The notes beneath the pieces are model-generated. The model made no database searches. It was not told the DNA's origin and saw only the letters and a list, made by a program, of their open reading frames with translations. Shown one piece after another: positions 16,549-23,762 of a DNA stretch of 64,000 nucleotides. Position 1 is the first letter of the stretch, and every line of letters starts with the position of its first letter. Origin of the DNA: a bacterium 210820-DFI.6.37 (GTDB taxonomy: Bacteria; Bacillota; Clostridia; Peptostreptococcales; Anaerovoracaceae); the NCBI GenBank assembly GCA_020558355.1, contig JAJCKG010000001.1:318562-382561 (forward strand), in the 5' to 3' direction. Made by a program: the position numbers and the translations under genes.

Positions 16549-17280
16549 ATGAGCGTAGGAAGCAGAATAAAAGAACTCCGAGAAAGTAAAAACATTTCTC
16601 GAAACGAGCTGGCTGATTTTATAGGTGTAACAGTTGGGGCAATATCAAATTATGAAAACGAAGTAAGCTCTCCTAAAGAGCCTATTCTTTTTAAAATCAT
16701 GGAAGTGCTACAATGTGATGCCAATTATTTATTTCAAGATGCTATCGACATACCTTCAATGAAAAATAATGTCTCTATAGATGAACATAAAATCATAAAA
16801 AAATACCGCACCCTTGATTCATACGGAAAAAATGCTGTAGATTCACTACTCAATATAGAATACGAGCGTTGTCAGGTAAAAGAAGAGACGGCTACATATT
16901 CCACCAATAATGTACGCTCTATAGACTATTATAGAAAGCTCGCATCTGCTGGCAGCGGCCAGGTGGTCTTTGAAAACTCCGTAGTTGAACGCATTACTAT
17001 CCCCGATAAACCGGAATATAATCGTGTTGCTTACGCTATCGGCGTAAATGGCAGAAGTATGGAACCGTTATATTACGACGGAGATATGTTGCTGGTAGAG
17101 CCTGCTGTTGATATACAAATTGGTGAGATCGGTATTTTCGTAGTAGATGGAGAAGCTTATGTAAAGAAACTTGGAGAAGGCGAACTGATATCACTTAATT
17201 CAGATTACGATAACGTCTCACTTACTGAATACTCATCTTGCATGGGTAGAGTTGTTGATAAGCTATCTAATCAAGAATAA
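16549..17280 (+). CDS. CI/LexA-like repressor: XRE helix-turn-helix with S24 autoprotease
   Basis: 243-residue phage-type repressor. The N-terminal XRE domain (residues 5-60) contains LADFIGVTVGAISNYE. The C-terminal S24 domain has the serine nucleophile Ser170 in GRSMEP and the general-base lysine in AYVKKL (206/207). A likely self-cleavage site Ala-Gly is at 134-135 (LASAGSGQ). By analogy, RecA filaments after DNA damage would trigger cleavage and derepress the operon behind the palindromic operators. It reads divergently from the holin gene and is followed by the nuclease gene. Confidence 0.93.
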   Translation: MSVGSRIKELRESKNISRNELADFIGVTVGAISNYENEVSSPKEPILFKIMEVLQCDANYLFQDAIDIPSMKNNVSIDEHKIIKKYRTLDSYGKNAVDSLLNIEYERCQVKEETATYSTNNVRSIDYYRKLASAGSGQVVFENSVVERITIPDKPEYNRVAYAIGVNGRSMEPLYYDGDMLLVEPAVDIQIGEIGIFVVDGEAYVKKLGEGELISLNSDYDNVSLTEYSSCMGRVVDKLSNQE

Positions 17281-17343
17281 AACATTATATGCCTCACATT
17301 TGTAATCAGAATCGTTATAGAACTAAGAAGAAAAGTATAAGCA

Positions 17344-17706
17344 ATGAAAAAGCAAATTGGGAAAATAGATAGAAGGGTTATTAACCTATTGAATTTATCG
17401 GTATCTCCAGATACCCCCATATACATTGGCGATTCAAACATACAACATATGAAATCATCACATCCGAAGGATTACGCTAAATATAATTCCAATATTAGCG
17501 ATATCCTAAATAGCCCCGACTATGTGGCGACAAATCCTAAAGACGGTTCTATTGAGTATGTTAAGGAGTTTAAAATAGACGATGAATATGTGAAGGTCGC
17601 AGTTAGAGTCTCGGGGAAAGGAACTTATTACGCAAGATCAATGTATATCTTGAACAAAAATAGAGTTAAAAATTTTATAAAAAAGAAAACGCTATTAAAA
17701 TATTAG
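17344..17706 (+). CDS. BECR-fold (PBECR-like) putative nuclease
   Basis: 120-residue protein resembling phage Barnase-EndoU-ColicinE5/D-RelE-like nuclease domains. Family features I recognise are IYIGDSNIQHMKSSHPKDY, then the strand pairs around SPDYVATN, YVKEFKI, YVKVAVRVSGKGTYYARSMY and a basic tail. A histidine (in QHMKSSH) and late Arg/Tyr residues could be catalytic, but I cannot assign them firmly. It starts 63 bases after the repressor, with only a weak ribosome-binding site. Such domains act as RNases in toxins or phage defence. No protein antitoxin is visible beside it; the RNA candidate that follows is its nearest neighbour. Confidence 0.65.
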   Translation: MKKQIGKIDRRVINLLNLSVSPDTPIYIGDSNIQHMKSSHPKDYAKYNSNISDILNSPDYVATNPKDGSIEYVKEFKIDDEYVKVAVRVSGKGTYYARSMYILNKNRVKNFIKKKTLLKY

Positions 17707-17709
17707 CAT

Positions 17710-17737
17710 TTGACAATTTTCTAATAGCGTGTATAAT
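17710..17737 (+). promoter_or_regulatory. Consensus promoter of the structured RNA candidate
   Basis: Perfect TTGACA (17710-17715) and perfect TATAAT (17732-17737), 16 bases apart, beginning four bases after the nuclease stop codon. No protein start follows for more than 280 bases, so its product is probably an RNA. Confidence 0.88.
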
Positions 17738-17743
17738 GAAGTT

Positions 17744-17888
17744 ATCAAAAGAATATGCTAATACTGAATGAATAAAGAGGACGGAACGGGCAGCCGTCGC
17801 CCCTTAATTGGTTAGGAGATGTGGGAGTGTCGCCCCACCTAATTCATTCGTAGCGGATAAACGGGTAACTTCGGTTGCTCGTTTTTTG
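17744..17888 (+). ncRNA. Structured small RNA candidate of about 145 nt
   Basis: Bounded by a perfect promoter and an intrinsic terminator. A closing stem pairs GAATGAAT (17766-17773) with ATTCATTC (17842-17849). Inside it are a hairpin GACGG/CCGTC (17780-17784 with 17794-17798) and a longer hairpin pairing TTAG..GTGGG (17812-17825) with CCCAC..CTAA (17834-17842). The terminator has nine-base arms, a UUCG loop and six T residues (17861-17887). I do not recognise the family. It could be an antitoxin RNA, an antisense regulator or a phage-encoded regulatory RNA; the sequence does not decide. Confidence 0.7.
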
Positions 17889-18023
17889 TTGCCGTGCCAC
17901 ATTTCTTGTGTAACAAGCGGCGCCGCAAAAAGCCGGAATCGATTTTGAAGATTAAGGGATAGAGATTATAGAAAAGTTACCGTTATTATCTTATTTAATA
18001 CAAAATATTTTAGGAGGAAAGTT

Positions 18024-18935
18024 ATGAAACGAATTACAAAAATCCTTGCGTTTTCAATGATTCTGCTTATAGGCTGCGCATTTGTTCTGCCCGCCCAAAT
18101 GGGGTCCCTTGAAGTTCACGCCGCTTCTGTAAAACTCAGCAAAAAATCCATTACTATCACTAAGGGAAAAACTTATCAGTTGAAAGTCTCTGGGACGAAA
18201 AAGAAAGTGAAGTGGAGCAGCAAGAAAAAAAGCATTGCTTCTGTGACGTCTAAAGGAAAAATTACCGGCAAGAAAAAAGGGACCACTTACATTTACGCAA
18301 AAGTCAACAAAAAAACATACAAATGCAAAGTAAGGGTTGAAACACCATCACTTTCTGCTACCACAAAAACAATTGTCGCAGGAAAAACGTTTACGTTGAA
18401 ATTAGATGGTACCACCAGAAGCAAGAAATTTAGTACAAGTAATTCTTCTGTAGCAACCGTGTCTACTAAGGGTGTAGTTACCGGAAAAAAAGCTGGAACT
18501 GCTAAAATTACGGTTAAGATTTCTGACAAATCTTATACTTGCAAAGTAACGGTCAAAAAGGAGACCCCCGCTCCAATAACGAGTGTTAATGAAGTAGTAT
18601 ACGATAATGGTAATATTATTGTAACATATATAGGGACTTATAAAGATGAATATGGAATTACCACGAAATTTTCTATAAAAAACAATAATGACTATACGGT
18701 AGGATTATATTGTGATGGCTTTGACGCAGACGGGTATATGCTTTTTGATCCAACGTTTTACGATGTTTACCCCCATACACTCTGTAATGCAAAATATCTA
18801 ATGCCAGAAAGCCAGCTGGAAGATTACGGAATCAAAACCATTAATAGCTTTAAAGCGTACATGGAAATATGGGATGAAGATTTAAATGCATTAGACACAT
18901 TCGTAACAAAAGAATTAAAGCCAACATTGCAATAA
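18024..18935 (+). CDS. Secreted protein with two bacterial Ig-like (BIg2) domains
   Basis: 303 residues. A signal peptide (basic start, hydrophobic core, cut near VHAAS at about 34) is followed by two BIg2 domains (roughly 35-105 and 108-178) with the signatures SSKKKSIASVTSKGKITGKKKG and SNSSVATVSTKGVVTGKKAG, shown here only in part by SIASVTSKG and SVATVSTKG. The C-terminal 120 residues are a separate beta-rich region of no known family. AGGAGG precedes the ATG. It is the likely cargo gene of the element, and its Ig modules resemble those of the chromosomal protein at 58588-60033. The ligand is unknown. Confidence 0.85.
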   Translation: MKRITKILAFSMILLIGCAFVLPAQMGSLEVHAASVKLSKKSITITKGKTYQLKVSGTKKKVKWSSKKKSIASVTSKGKITGKKKGTTYIYAKVNKKTYKCKVRVETPSLSATTKTIVAGKTFTLKLDGTTRSKKFSTSNSSVATVSTKGVVTGKKAGTAKITVKISDKSYTCKVTVKKETPAPITSVNEVVYDNGNIIVTYIGTYKDEYGITTKFSIKNNNDYTVGLYCDGFDADGYMLFDPTFYDVYPHTLCNAKYLMPESQLEDYGIKTINSFKAYMEIWDEDLNALDTFVTKELKPTLQ

Positions 18936-19020
18936 AACAAAAGCCCCCATCACTGGGAGCTGATGCCTTTGGTCGCACATAATGCAACCGAAACTCGCAA
19001 TTTCATTGTATCACGTGCGG

Positions 19021-19047
19021 CCGGGGCATTGCAAGCCCTGGTTTTTT
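19021..19047 (+). terminator. Terminator between the Ig-like gene and the integrase remnant
   Basis: Arms CCGGGGC and AGCCCTGG around ATTGCA, followed by six T residues (19042-19047). Confidence 0.7.
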
Positions 19048-19079
19048 GATACCCAAAATTAAGAAAGGACGTGATAGAA

Positions 19080-19962
19080 TGGCAAAGAGAAAGGGAAGCG
19101 GAGAAGGATCGATCTTCCGCTACGAACATGGCTGGCGTGGACAGTTAACTGCAAGAACTTACAAAATCTCTGCTGGAGGAAAAATACGCCGAGATTTTTC
19201 AAAAGAAAACCGGGAAAAAGTATAGTGAAAACACCTATTCCCGCTCCACCGTGAACTCTTTGTCCGTTTCCTTTAAAAAGTGTTTGCAATTCGCTGTAGA
19301 AGAGAATGTGCTGGCCAAGAACCCGCACATGGGGGGTGGAATTACATAAGCTGCGGCCGCCGAAAAAGATCAGTGCTTTTTCTTTGGAAGATCATAAAAA
19401 GATCGTAGAATACACCAGAAACAATGGACAACTTTACTGACTTTATTATCTTCTGATCAGCACCGGCATGCGGTTTGGAGAAGCGGTTGCCCTCACGTGG
19501 GGAGATGTGGATTTCAAAAAGAAAACCATCCGCATCAATAAAACCTCTGTAGAAATGCACGGCAGCCCAATCATACAGCCTCACACCAAAACCAGCTCTG
19601 GTACCAGAATTATCTCTATCTCCGACAATGTCGTTAAATTTCTCCGAGAGGTAAAGAAAAGCCTGAACAAAGAATTGAACTACCGCAACCTGGTAATTCC
19701 GAATACCAGATACGGAATCCTGACTTCCGCAAATATGAACAAGCGTTGGCGCCGGGTATGTGCTATACTGGATATACCCTATCAAGGGGTTCACGCCCTC
19801 CGCCACACATGGGCTACAAGAGCGCTGGAAAAAGGCATCGATGTAAAAACAGTCTCGGAAATGCTAGGTCATAAAAATGTAATAACAACAATGAATATAT
19901 ATCAAGACGTCCTCCCGGATCAAAAGGCGAAAGCAGCACAAGAAATGAATGACCTTTTTTAA
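19080..19962 (+). pseudogene. Tyrosine integrase, disrupted
   Basis: Remnant of an integrative-element or phage integrase. The start MAKRKGSGEGSIFR is typical of the family. After about 25 codons the frame breaks, with internal sequence missing; a second frame (ELTKSLLEEKYAE to KNPHMGGGIT) ends in TAA, and a third (KLRPPKKISAFSLED on) has an in-frame TGA at about 19438. The final 165 codons are open and keep the catalytic Arg (STGMRFGEA), His-x-x-Arg (HALRHTWA), His (LGHKN) and Tyr (MNIYQDV). The gene ends 58 bases before attR, the usual place for the integrase that made the insertion. Confidence 0.9.
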
Positions 19963-20019
19963 ATGCACATTTTATGCACACCAAATCCTGTATCTATATA
20001 AAAATAGCCATTTATAAAC

Positions 20020-20042
20020 TGCACTTCCTGTTTAATGTGTAA
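20020..20042 (+). repeat. Direct repeat attR
   Basis: Identical 23-base copy of the ychF 3' end (15572-15594). Excision between the two copies would restore ychF followed by the native terminator at 20064-20092. Confidence 0.9.
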
Positions 20043-20063
20043 ATTTTTTTACCGGATTATCTG

Positions 20064-20092
20064 GGCTGTTGGAATTTTTTCAACAGCCTTTT
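20064..20092 (+). terminator. Original ychF terminator, now displaced
   Basis: Arms GGCTGTTG (20064-20071) and CAACAGCC (20081-20088) followed by TTTT. It lies 22 bases past the right repeat, where the terminator of an uninterrupted ychF would be. Confidence 0.8.
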
Positions 20093-20417
20093 AAATTTCA
20101 ATCCTTTTTTCTCTGTTTTACTCCAGGGTGGTTCTGACTCTGTAAGCGCAATAAGTATATTCTTTTTCTATTTTTGAAGTGAAAAATATATCTTTTCAAG
20201 CGCTCTCACGGCCGTTTTCGGAAAATCTGCCTGCTGCCCCCACCTTTTGAAGATTTCAGCCGCCGCAGGGCTGATCTTCATATACTTTTTAGGAAAAAAT
20301 AATGAAAAAAATATAAAGGCTGGGCCTTGTAAGTCGTAAGGCCAGACCCCATAAACTGTTCAGCGTTTTTTCAAATAATTCGAACTGTTTTTATTTTACA
20401 GACTTTTCCATTTTGTA
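20093..20417. other. Intergenic region with one long hairpin
   Basis: No coding frame seen. An 11-base imperfect inverted repeat (20318-20328 with 20338-20348) has an A-rich left flank. Read on the minus strand it looks like a terminator, but no minus-strand gene leads into it. Confidence 0.35.
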
Positions 20418-20446
20418 TTTACATACTAAAATTTCGGTGCTACAAT
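20418..20446 (+). promoter_or_regulatory. Promoter of the Rh-type ammonium transporter
   Basis: TTTACA (20418-20423), a 17-base spacer and TACAAT (20441-20446). Transcription should begin near 20453, at the foot of the first leader hairpin. Confidence 0.8.
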
Positions 20447-20452
20447 TTTTTA

Positions 20453-20536
20453 ATATGTAGGAAATATCGTTTTCGATATTTCCTACATATCAACAAAGTC
20501 GACCGCTGAAAATAAATCGGCGGAGCCGACTTTGTT
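20453..20536 (+). promoter_or_regulatory. Two-hairpin leader of the ammonium transporter mRNA
   Basis: Hairpin 1 has 17-base perfect arms (20453-20469 and 20474-20490) with a TTTT loop. Hairpin 2 has 10-base perfect arms AACAAAGTCG and CGACTTTGTT (20492-20501 and 20527-20536) with an inner CCG/CGG pair. Neither is followed by a T run, so they are not plain terminators. RNA stabilisation or regulatory-protein binding are possible roles. Confidence 0.55.
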
Positions 20537-20582
20537 CCAAAGGGTGCGGGATAAGTATTTTACTAGAAGAAAGGATTTTATC

Positions 20583-21800
20583 ATGTCAACAAAATCTCAT
20601 GACAATTCGAGAAATCCAGTATTTCTCATTGTCGCACTCATTTTTTTCATCGGGATCGGAATTGCGTTCTGCCCTGCGGTAAACCATAATATCGCAGAAG
20701 GTATGGCCCAGCTGACTGGCCAAAGTATCGACACAGCTTCCATGTCTTACGACGCCAGAACCATCTTCGACACACTCTGTTATAATCGTTCGATCCACAT
20801 TCTGGCAATGCTGCTTTTAGGCTTCGGATTCCTTATGGTAGTAGTCAGAGGTCATGGCTACAGCTCCATTACAGCTACCCTGCTTGCTGTCAGCACAGCG
20901 ATTCCAATCTATATGCTGATCAAAAGCTTTATGGGTGAAGGCTCTGCCCTCAGCATCGACGCTTTCATGTGGGCGGAATTTGCCGCAGCCAGTCTCCTGA
21001 TCGCAATCGGCGCCCCTCTCGGAAGACTGACGATGGATCAGTATCTTCTGCTGGGGATTCTCTTTGTTCCAGTCTATCTTTTCAACGAGTGGCTGATTCT
21101 GGAAAGCGGCTGGTTCACCGGATTTCAGGATACAGGCGGAAGCGTAGTAATCCACGCGTTCGGCGCTTATTTCGGTCTGGGCCTTGTAACCGGAACAGCA
21201 AAGAAATTCAAGGATGGTCCAAGCTGTGAATCAGACAGTGTAAGCAATCAGTTTTCCCTTTTGGGAAGCCTGCTGCTGTGGGTGTTCTGGCCTTCCTTTA
21301 CAAGCGCTGTAGCTTCTCCTGAACGGGTAGTTCTCACTGCCATCAACACAGTCTTTGCTCTGGCCGGAGCAACTATCGCTACTTATATTTTCTCAAAGCT
21401 GATCCGCGGAAAGATCGATATCGAGGATATCGCCAACGCGTCTCTTGCCGGAGGCGTTGCCATCGGCTCTACCTGCGATGTGGCAAATCCGGGAATGTCC
21501 TTCCTGGTGGGCCTTGCCGCCGGAATCCTCAGCACTGTAGGCTACAGCATCATCGCTCCAAAAGTGCAGAAGCTGATCCGCGGAACAGATACCTGCGGTG
21601 TTCATAATCTGCATGGTATGCCAGGGCTGCTGGGCGGTCTGTCTGCCATTATCATTACAGGAAACGCGGGAACACAGCTGATCTGCATGATCATTACCGT
21701 TGTCGTTGCCCTTATCGGCGGAAAAATCGTAGGCGCCATCATCGGTCTTTTGGGAACGAAAGCCGAGGTTTATAGCGACCTGGATGAATTCGGTCATTAA
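20583..21800 (+). CDS. Rh-type Amt/Rh ammonium transporter
   Basis: 405-residue polytopic membrane protein with about eleven hydrophobic segments. Rh-branch rather than AmtB-branch features are clear: GGSVVIHAFGAYFGL with the first pore histidine, and DTCGVHNLHGMPGLLGG with the second. The start is the ATG at 20583 with AAGGA upstream; a frame extension of 17 codons lacks support. It conducts ammonia/ammonium or possibly CO2. No PII (glnK) gene accompanies it, so the usual GlnK gating is not evident. It stands alone between its hairpin leader and a strong terminator. Confidence 0.9.
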   Translation: MSTKSHDNSRNPVFLIVALIFFIGIGIAFCPAVNHNIAEGMAQLTGQSIDTASMSYDARTIFDTLCYNRSIHILAMLLLGFGFLMVVVRGHGYSSITATLLAVSTAIPIYMLIKSFMGEGSALSIDAFMWAEFAAASLLIAIGAPLGRLTMDQYLLLGILFVPVYLFNEWLILESGWFTGFQDTGGSVVIHAFGAYFGLGLVTGTAKKFKDGPSCESDSVSNQFSLLGSLLLWVFWPSFTSAVASPERVVLTAINTVFALAGATIATYIFSKLIRGKIDIEDIANASLAGGVAIGSTCDVANPGMSFLVGLAAGILSTVGYSIIAPKVQKLIRGTDTCGVHNLHGMPGLLGGLSAIIITGNAGTQLICMIITVVVALIGGKIVGAIIGLLGTKAEVYSDLDEFGH

Positions 21801-21827
21801 AACACCAATTCTATAGACAACTGAAAA

Positions 21828-21870
21828 AACTCTATGTGAAAAATTCTGATCTGTCACATAGAGTTTTTTA
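21828..21870 (+). terminator. Terminator of the ammonium transporter gene
   Basis: Arms AACTCTATGTG (21828-21838) and CACATAGAGTT (21855-21865), then a T run. Confidence 0.9.
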
Positions 21871-21932
21871 TTTTTGAAAAGCTGCTGCTATAGCCTATTC
21901 CGTAATATCCAATCCCTTCTTTAGGGTAGGCG

Positions 21933-23762
21933 TTAGGAAAACAAATTTTTCAGCCGGTCCCAGAAGCCTCCCTGGTCTTCCTTCGCCTGCGCTTCTTCCG
22001 GTTCCTCCGCCTTGATTTCTTCCGTGGAGAAAATGAACTGAACCGATTTAATCTTTTCATTTCGCTGATCCACGAAGGATACCGGATCAAACGCCCCGCC
22101 GCTATACTGTTCCATCATTTCGTCGATTTCAGCTTCCAGCTGTCCCGGAATCCTGCCGATCCCTTTGTAGAACTCCCGCATTCCATATGAAAGGCTGCTG
22201 GTTCCCTCTGCCGCCTGACCAATACCTCCCAGGTACGCGGACAGGCCCTTCTGATACTGGCCGGAGCCTTCCGCCAAAGCGGAAACGCCCTTTGTATAGG
22301 ACAAAAGCCCTTTATGGAACTGGGCGTAGCCGGAGGACAGCTGAGACATACCGGTCCGCAGCTCCTTTACCATGCCGGACAGATCGGCCTCCTTCAGGGC
22401 CTTTCCCGCAGAACCGGATATGGTACTGAGCGTGTCTTCTACCGTTTTCAAACCGGTGATAACGGACTGTTCCCCATCCGGCGCCAGAGCCGCCGAAACA
22501 GCGGCAAACCCCGGTTTGACAGCCTGATAGGTCTGCCGCAGCTCATTCAACTTTTCATACGCGGTCTTCAGCTTTTCATACGCCTGTTTCGCCTGTGGAT
22601 CATCTTCTACCGCCTGCTCCAGCGCCGCGAGCTCCGCTTCTGTGGGAGCTTCGGTCTGAGCCTGTTCCATTGCGCTGTCAAGGGCCTGATAGGACGCGGA
22701 GAATCCGCTGTACAGACTGTTCAGTCCGCTCTCCATCTGCCGCAGCGCTCCGGACAGCCCTTCCAGCGCCTGAGGAAGCTGATTCAAATCGTCCAGACCG
22801 CTGAGATCCGCGGACGATAATCCGCTGCTGATGGCCTTCAGCGAGCGGTGGATCTGAGAAGAAGCGGAGGTCAGAGACTGTGAGTTTTTATCAAGGACAG
22901 AAAGACCCTTTGTAATCTGTCCAGCTCCATCCAAAAGCGTACTCCCGCTGTCATCCAGCGTTTTCATTCCCGCCTCCAGTTCTTCGGTTCCTTCTTTGAG
23001 CTGAGCTACCGCATCGGTCAGCTGTGAAAATTTCCCGGTCAGTTGGTCCGTCCCAAGCTCTGACGCGTCAAGCTCCATGCTGTAAGGCACGGCGGCAACG
23101 GAGATTCCTGTCATCTCAAAATCCTGAACCTCTGCTTTGACAGAAACATCCGCCTCTTTCCCCGGCAGAACCGTTACGGTCAAGGCCCGATCCCCGCCGG
23201 CATCGGCCAGTGTTCCTTCCGAAACATGTATATCGGAACACGTTTCACCATCCAGCGTCATGGATATCTGCATCACATAATTCTTATAAAACAGCTCTGC
23301 CCCTTCCGGATTTTTTTTCACAGACAGTTCCATGGACAAGGCGCCGCTTTTTCCTGCCAGTTGTTCAGGTGAGACGGATTTTCCATCCAGCTTGTACTTG
23401 ATGGAAAACAGCCACGGAAGCTCTGCGTCCGGCAGTCTGCCCTGATAATAGAACGACCCTTTTTTGGCGGAAAAGCTGGTTCGATCCGACTCCTGACTTA
23501 AAGGGGTAAGATCCGTAAGGTTCTTCACTTCCGAATAAGTTCCGTAATCGGTAATGGAAGCGTCCTTTTTCAGTTCAAAGTCATTGACCGCGTAAATTTC
23601 CTTTACGCTTCCATCGCCGCTCAATCTCGCGTAAATATTTTCCGTCTTTTCATAGTCCGCCTCCGTCTTTGTGTCCGCCCAGGCTGTTCCTCCTGACAGG
23701 CCGAAGGCCAGACAAAAGCACACCGCAGCTGCCAGTATTCTTCTATTGAGATATTGTTTCAT
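21933..23762 (-). CDS. Secreted heptad-repeat (YhgE-like) protein
   Basis: 609 residues from the ATG at 23762, which has AAGGAG nine bases upstream and overlaps the MMPL stop (ATGA). A signal peptide with cleavage near GGTAWA is followed by a beta-rich domain (to about 240). A long helical region comes next, with spaced Gly/Leu heptads such as LKEGTEELEAGMKTL, LLDGAGQITKGLSVL and LSSGYAQFHKGLLSY. Such repeats occur in YhgE/Pip-type proteins coupled to type VII secretion or MMPL exporters. No C-terminal membrane segment is seen. Tight coupling to the MMPL gene implies a joint role in envelope transport; the substrate is unknown. Confidence 0.75.
   Translation of the reverse strand: MKQYLNRRILAAAVCFCLAFGLSGGTAWADTKTEADYEKTENIYARLSGDGSVKEIYAVNDFELKKDASITDYGTYSEVKNLTDLTPLSQESDRTSFSAKKGSFYYQGRLPDAELPWLFSIKYKLDGKSVSPEQLAGKSGALSMELSVKKNPEGAELFYKNYVMQISMTLDGETCSDIHVSEGTLADAGGDRALTVTVLPGKEADVSVKAEVQDFEMTGISVAAVPYSMELDASELGTDQLTGKFSQLTDAVAQLKEGTEELEAGMKTLDDSGSTLLDGAGQITKGLSVLDKNSQSLTSASSQIHRSLKAISSGLSSADLSGLDDLNQLPQALEGLSGALRQMESGLNSLYSGFSASYQALDSAMEQAQTEAPTEAELAALEQAVEDDPQAKQAYEKLKTAYEKLNELRQTYQAVKPGFAAVSAALAPDGEQSVITGLKTVEDTLSTISGSAGKALKEADLSGMVKELRTGMSQLSSGYAQFHKGLLSYTKGVSALAEGSGQYQKGLSAYLGGIGQAAEGTSSLSYGMREFYKGIGRIPGQLEAEIDEMMEQYSGGAFDPVSFVDQRNEKIKSVQFIFSTEEIKAEEPEEAQAKEDQGGFWDRLKNLFS

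Larger units (their letters stand above)
15595..20042 (+). mobile_element. Small integrated, probably decayed, phage-like element in ychF
   Basis: A 4.45-kb island between two 23-bp direct repeats. It contains a phi-LC3-type holin and small partner gene (minus), an S24 repressor, a BECR-like nuclease, a structured RNA candidate, a secreted Ig-like protein and a tyrosine-integrase pseudogene next to the right repeat. The middle is more AT-rich than its surroundings. With the integrase broken and no replication, packaging or conjugation genes present, it is probably immobile on its own. It brought its own terminator, which now serves ychF in place of the displaced native one at 20064. Confidence 0.88.

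Noticed and set aside
20318..20348. Hairpin as a terminator for a minus-strand gene
   Set aside because: The only gene to its right is on the plus strand, so no transcript would reach it; listed only as part of the intergenic region.
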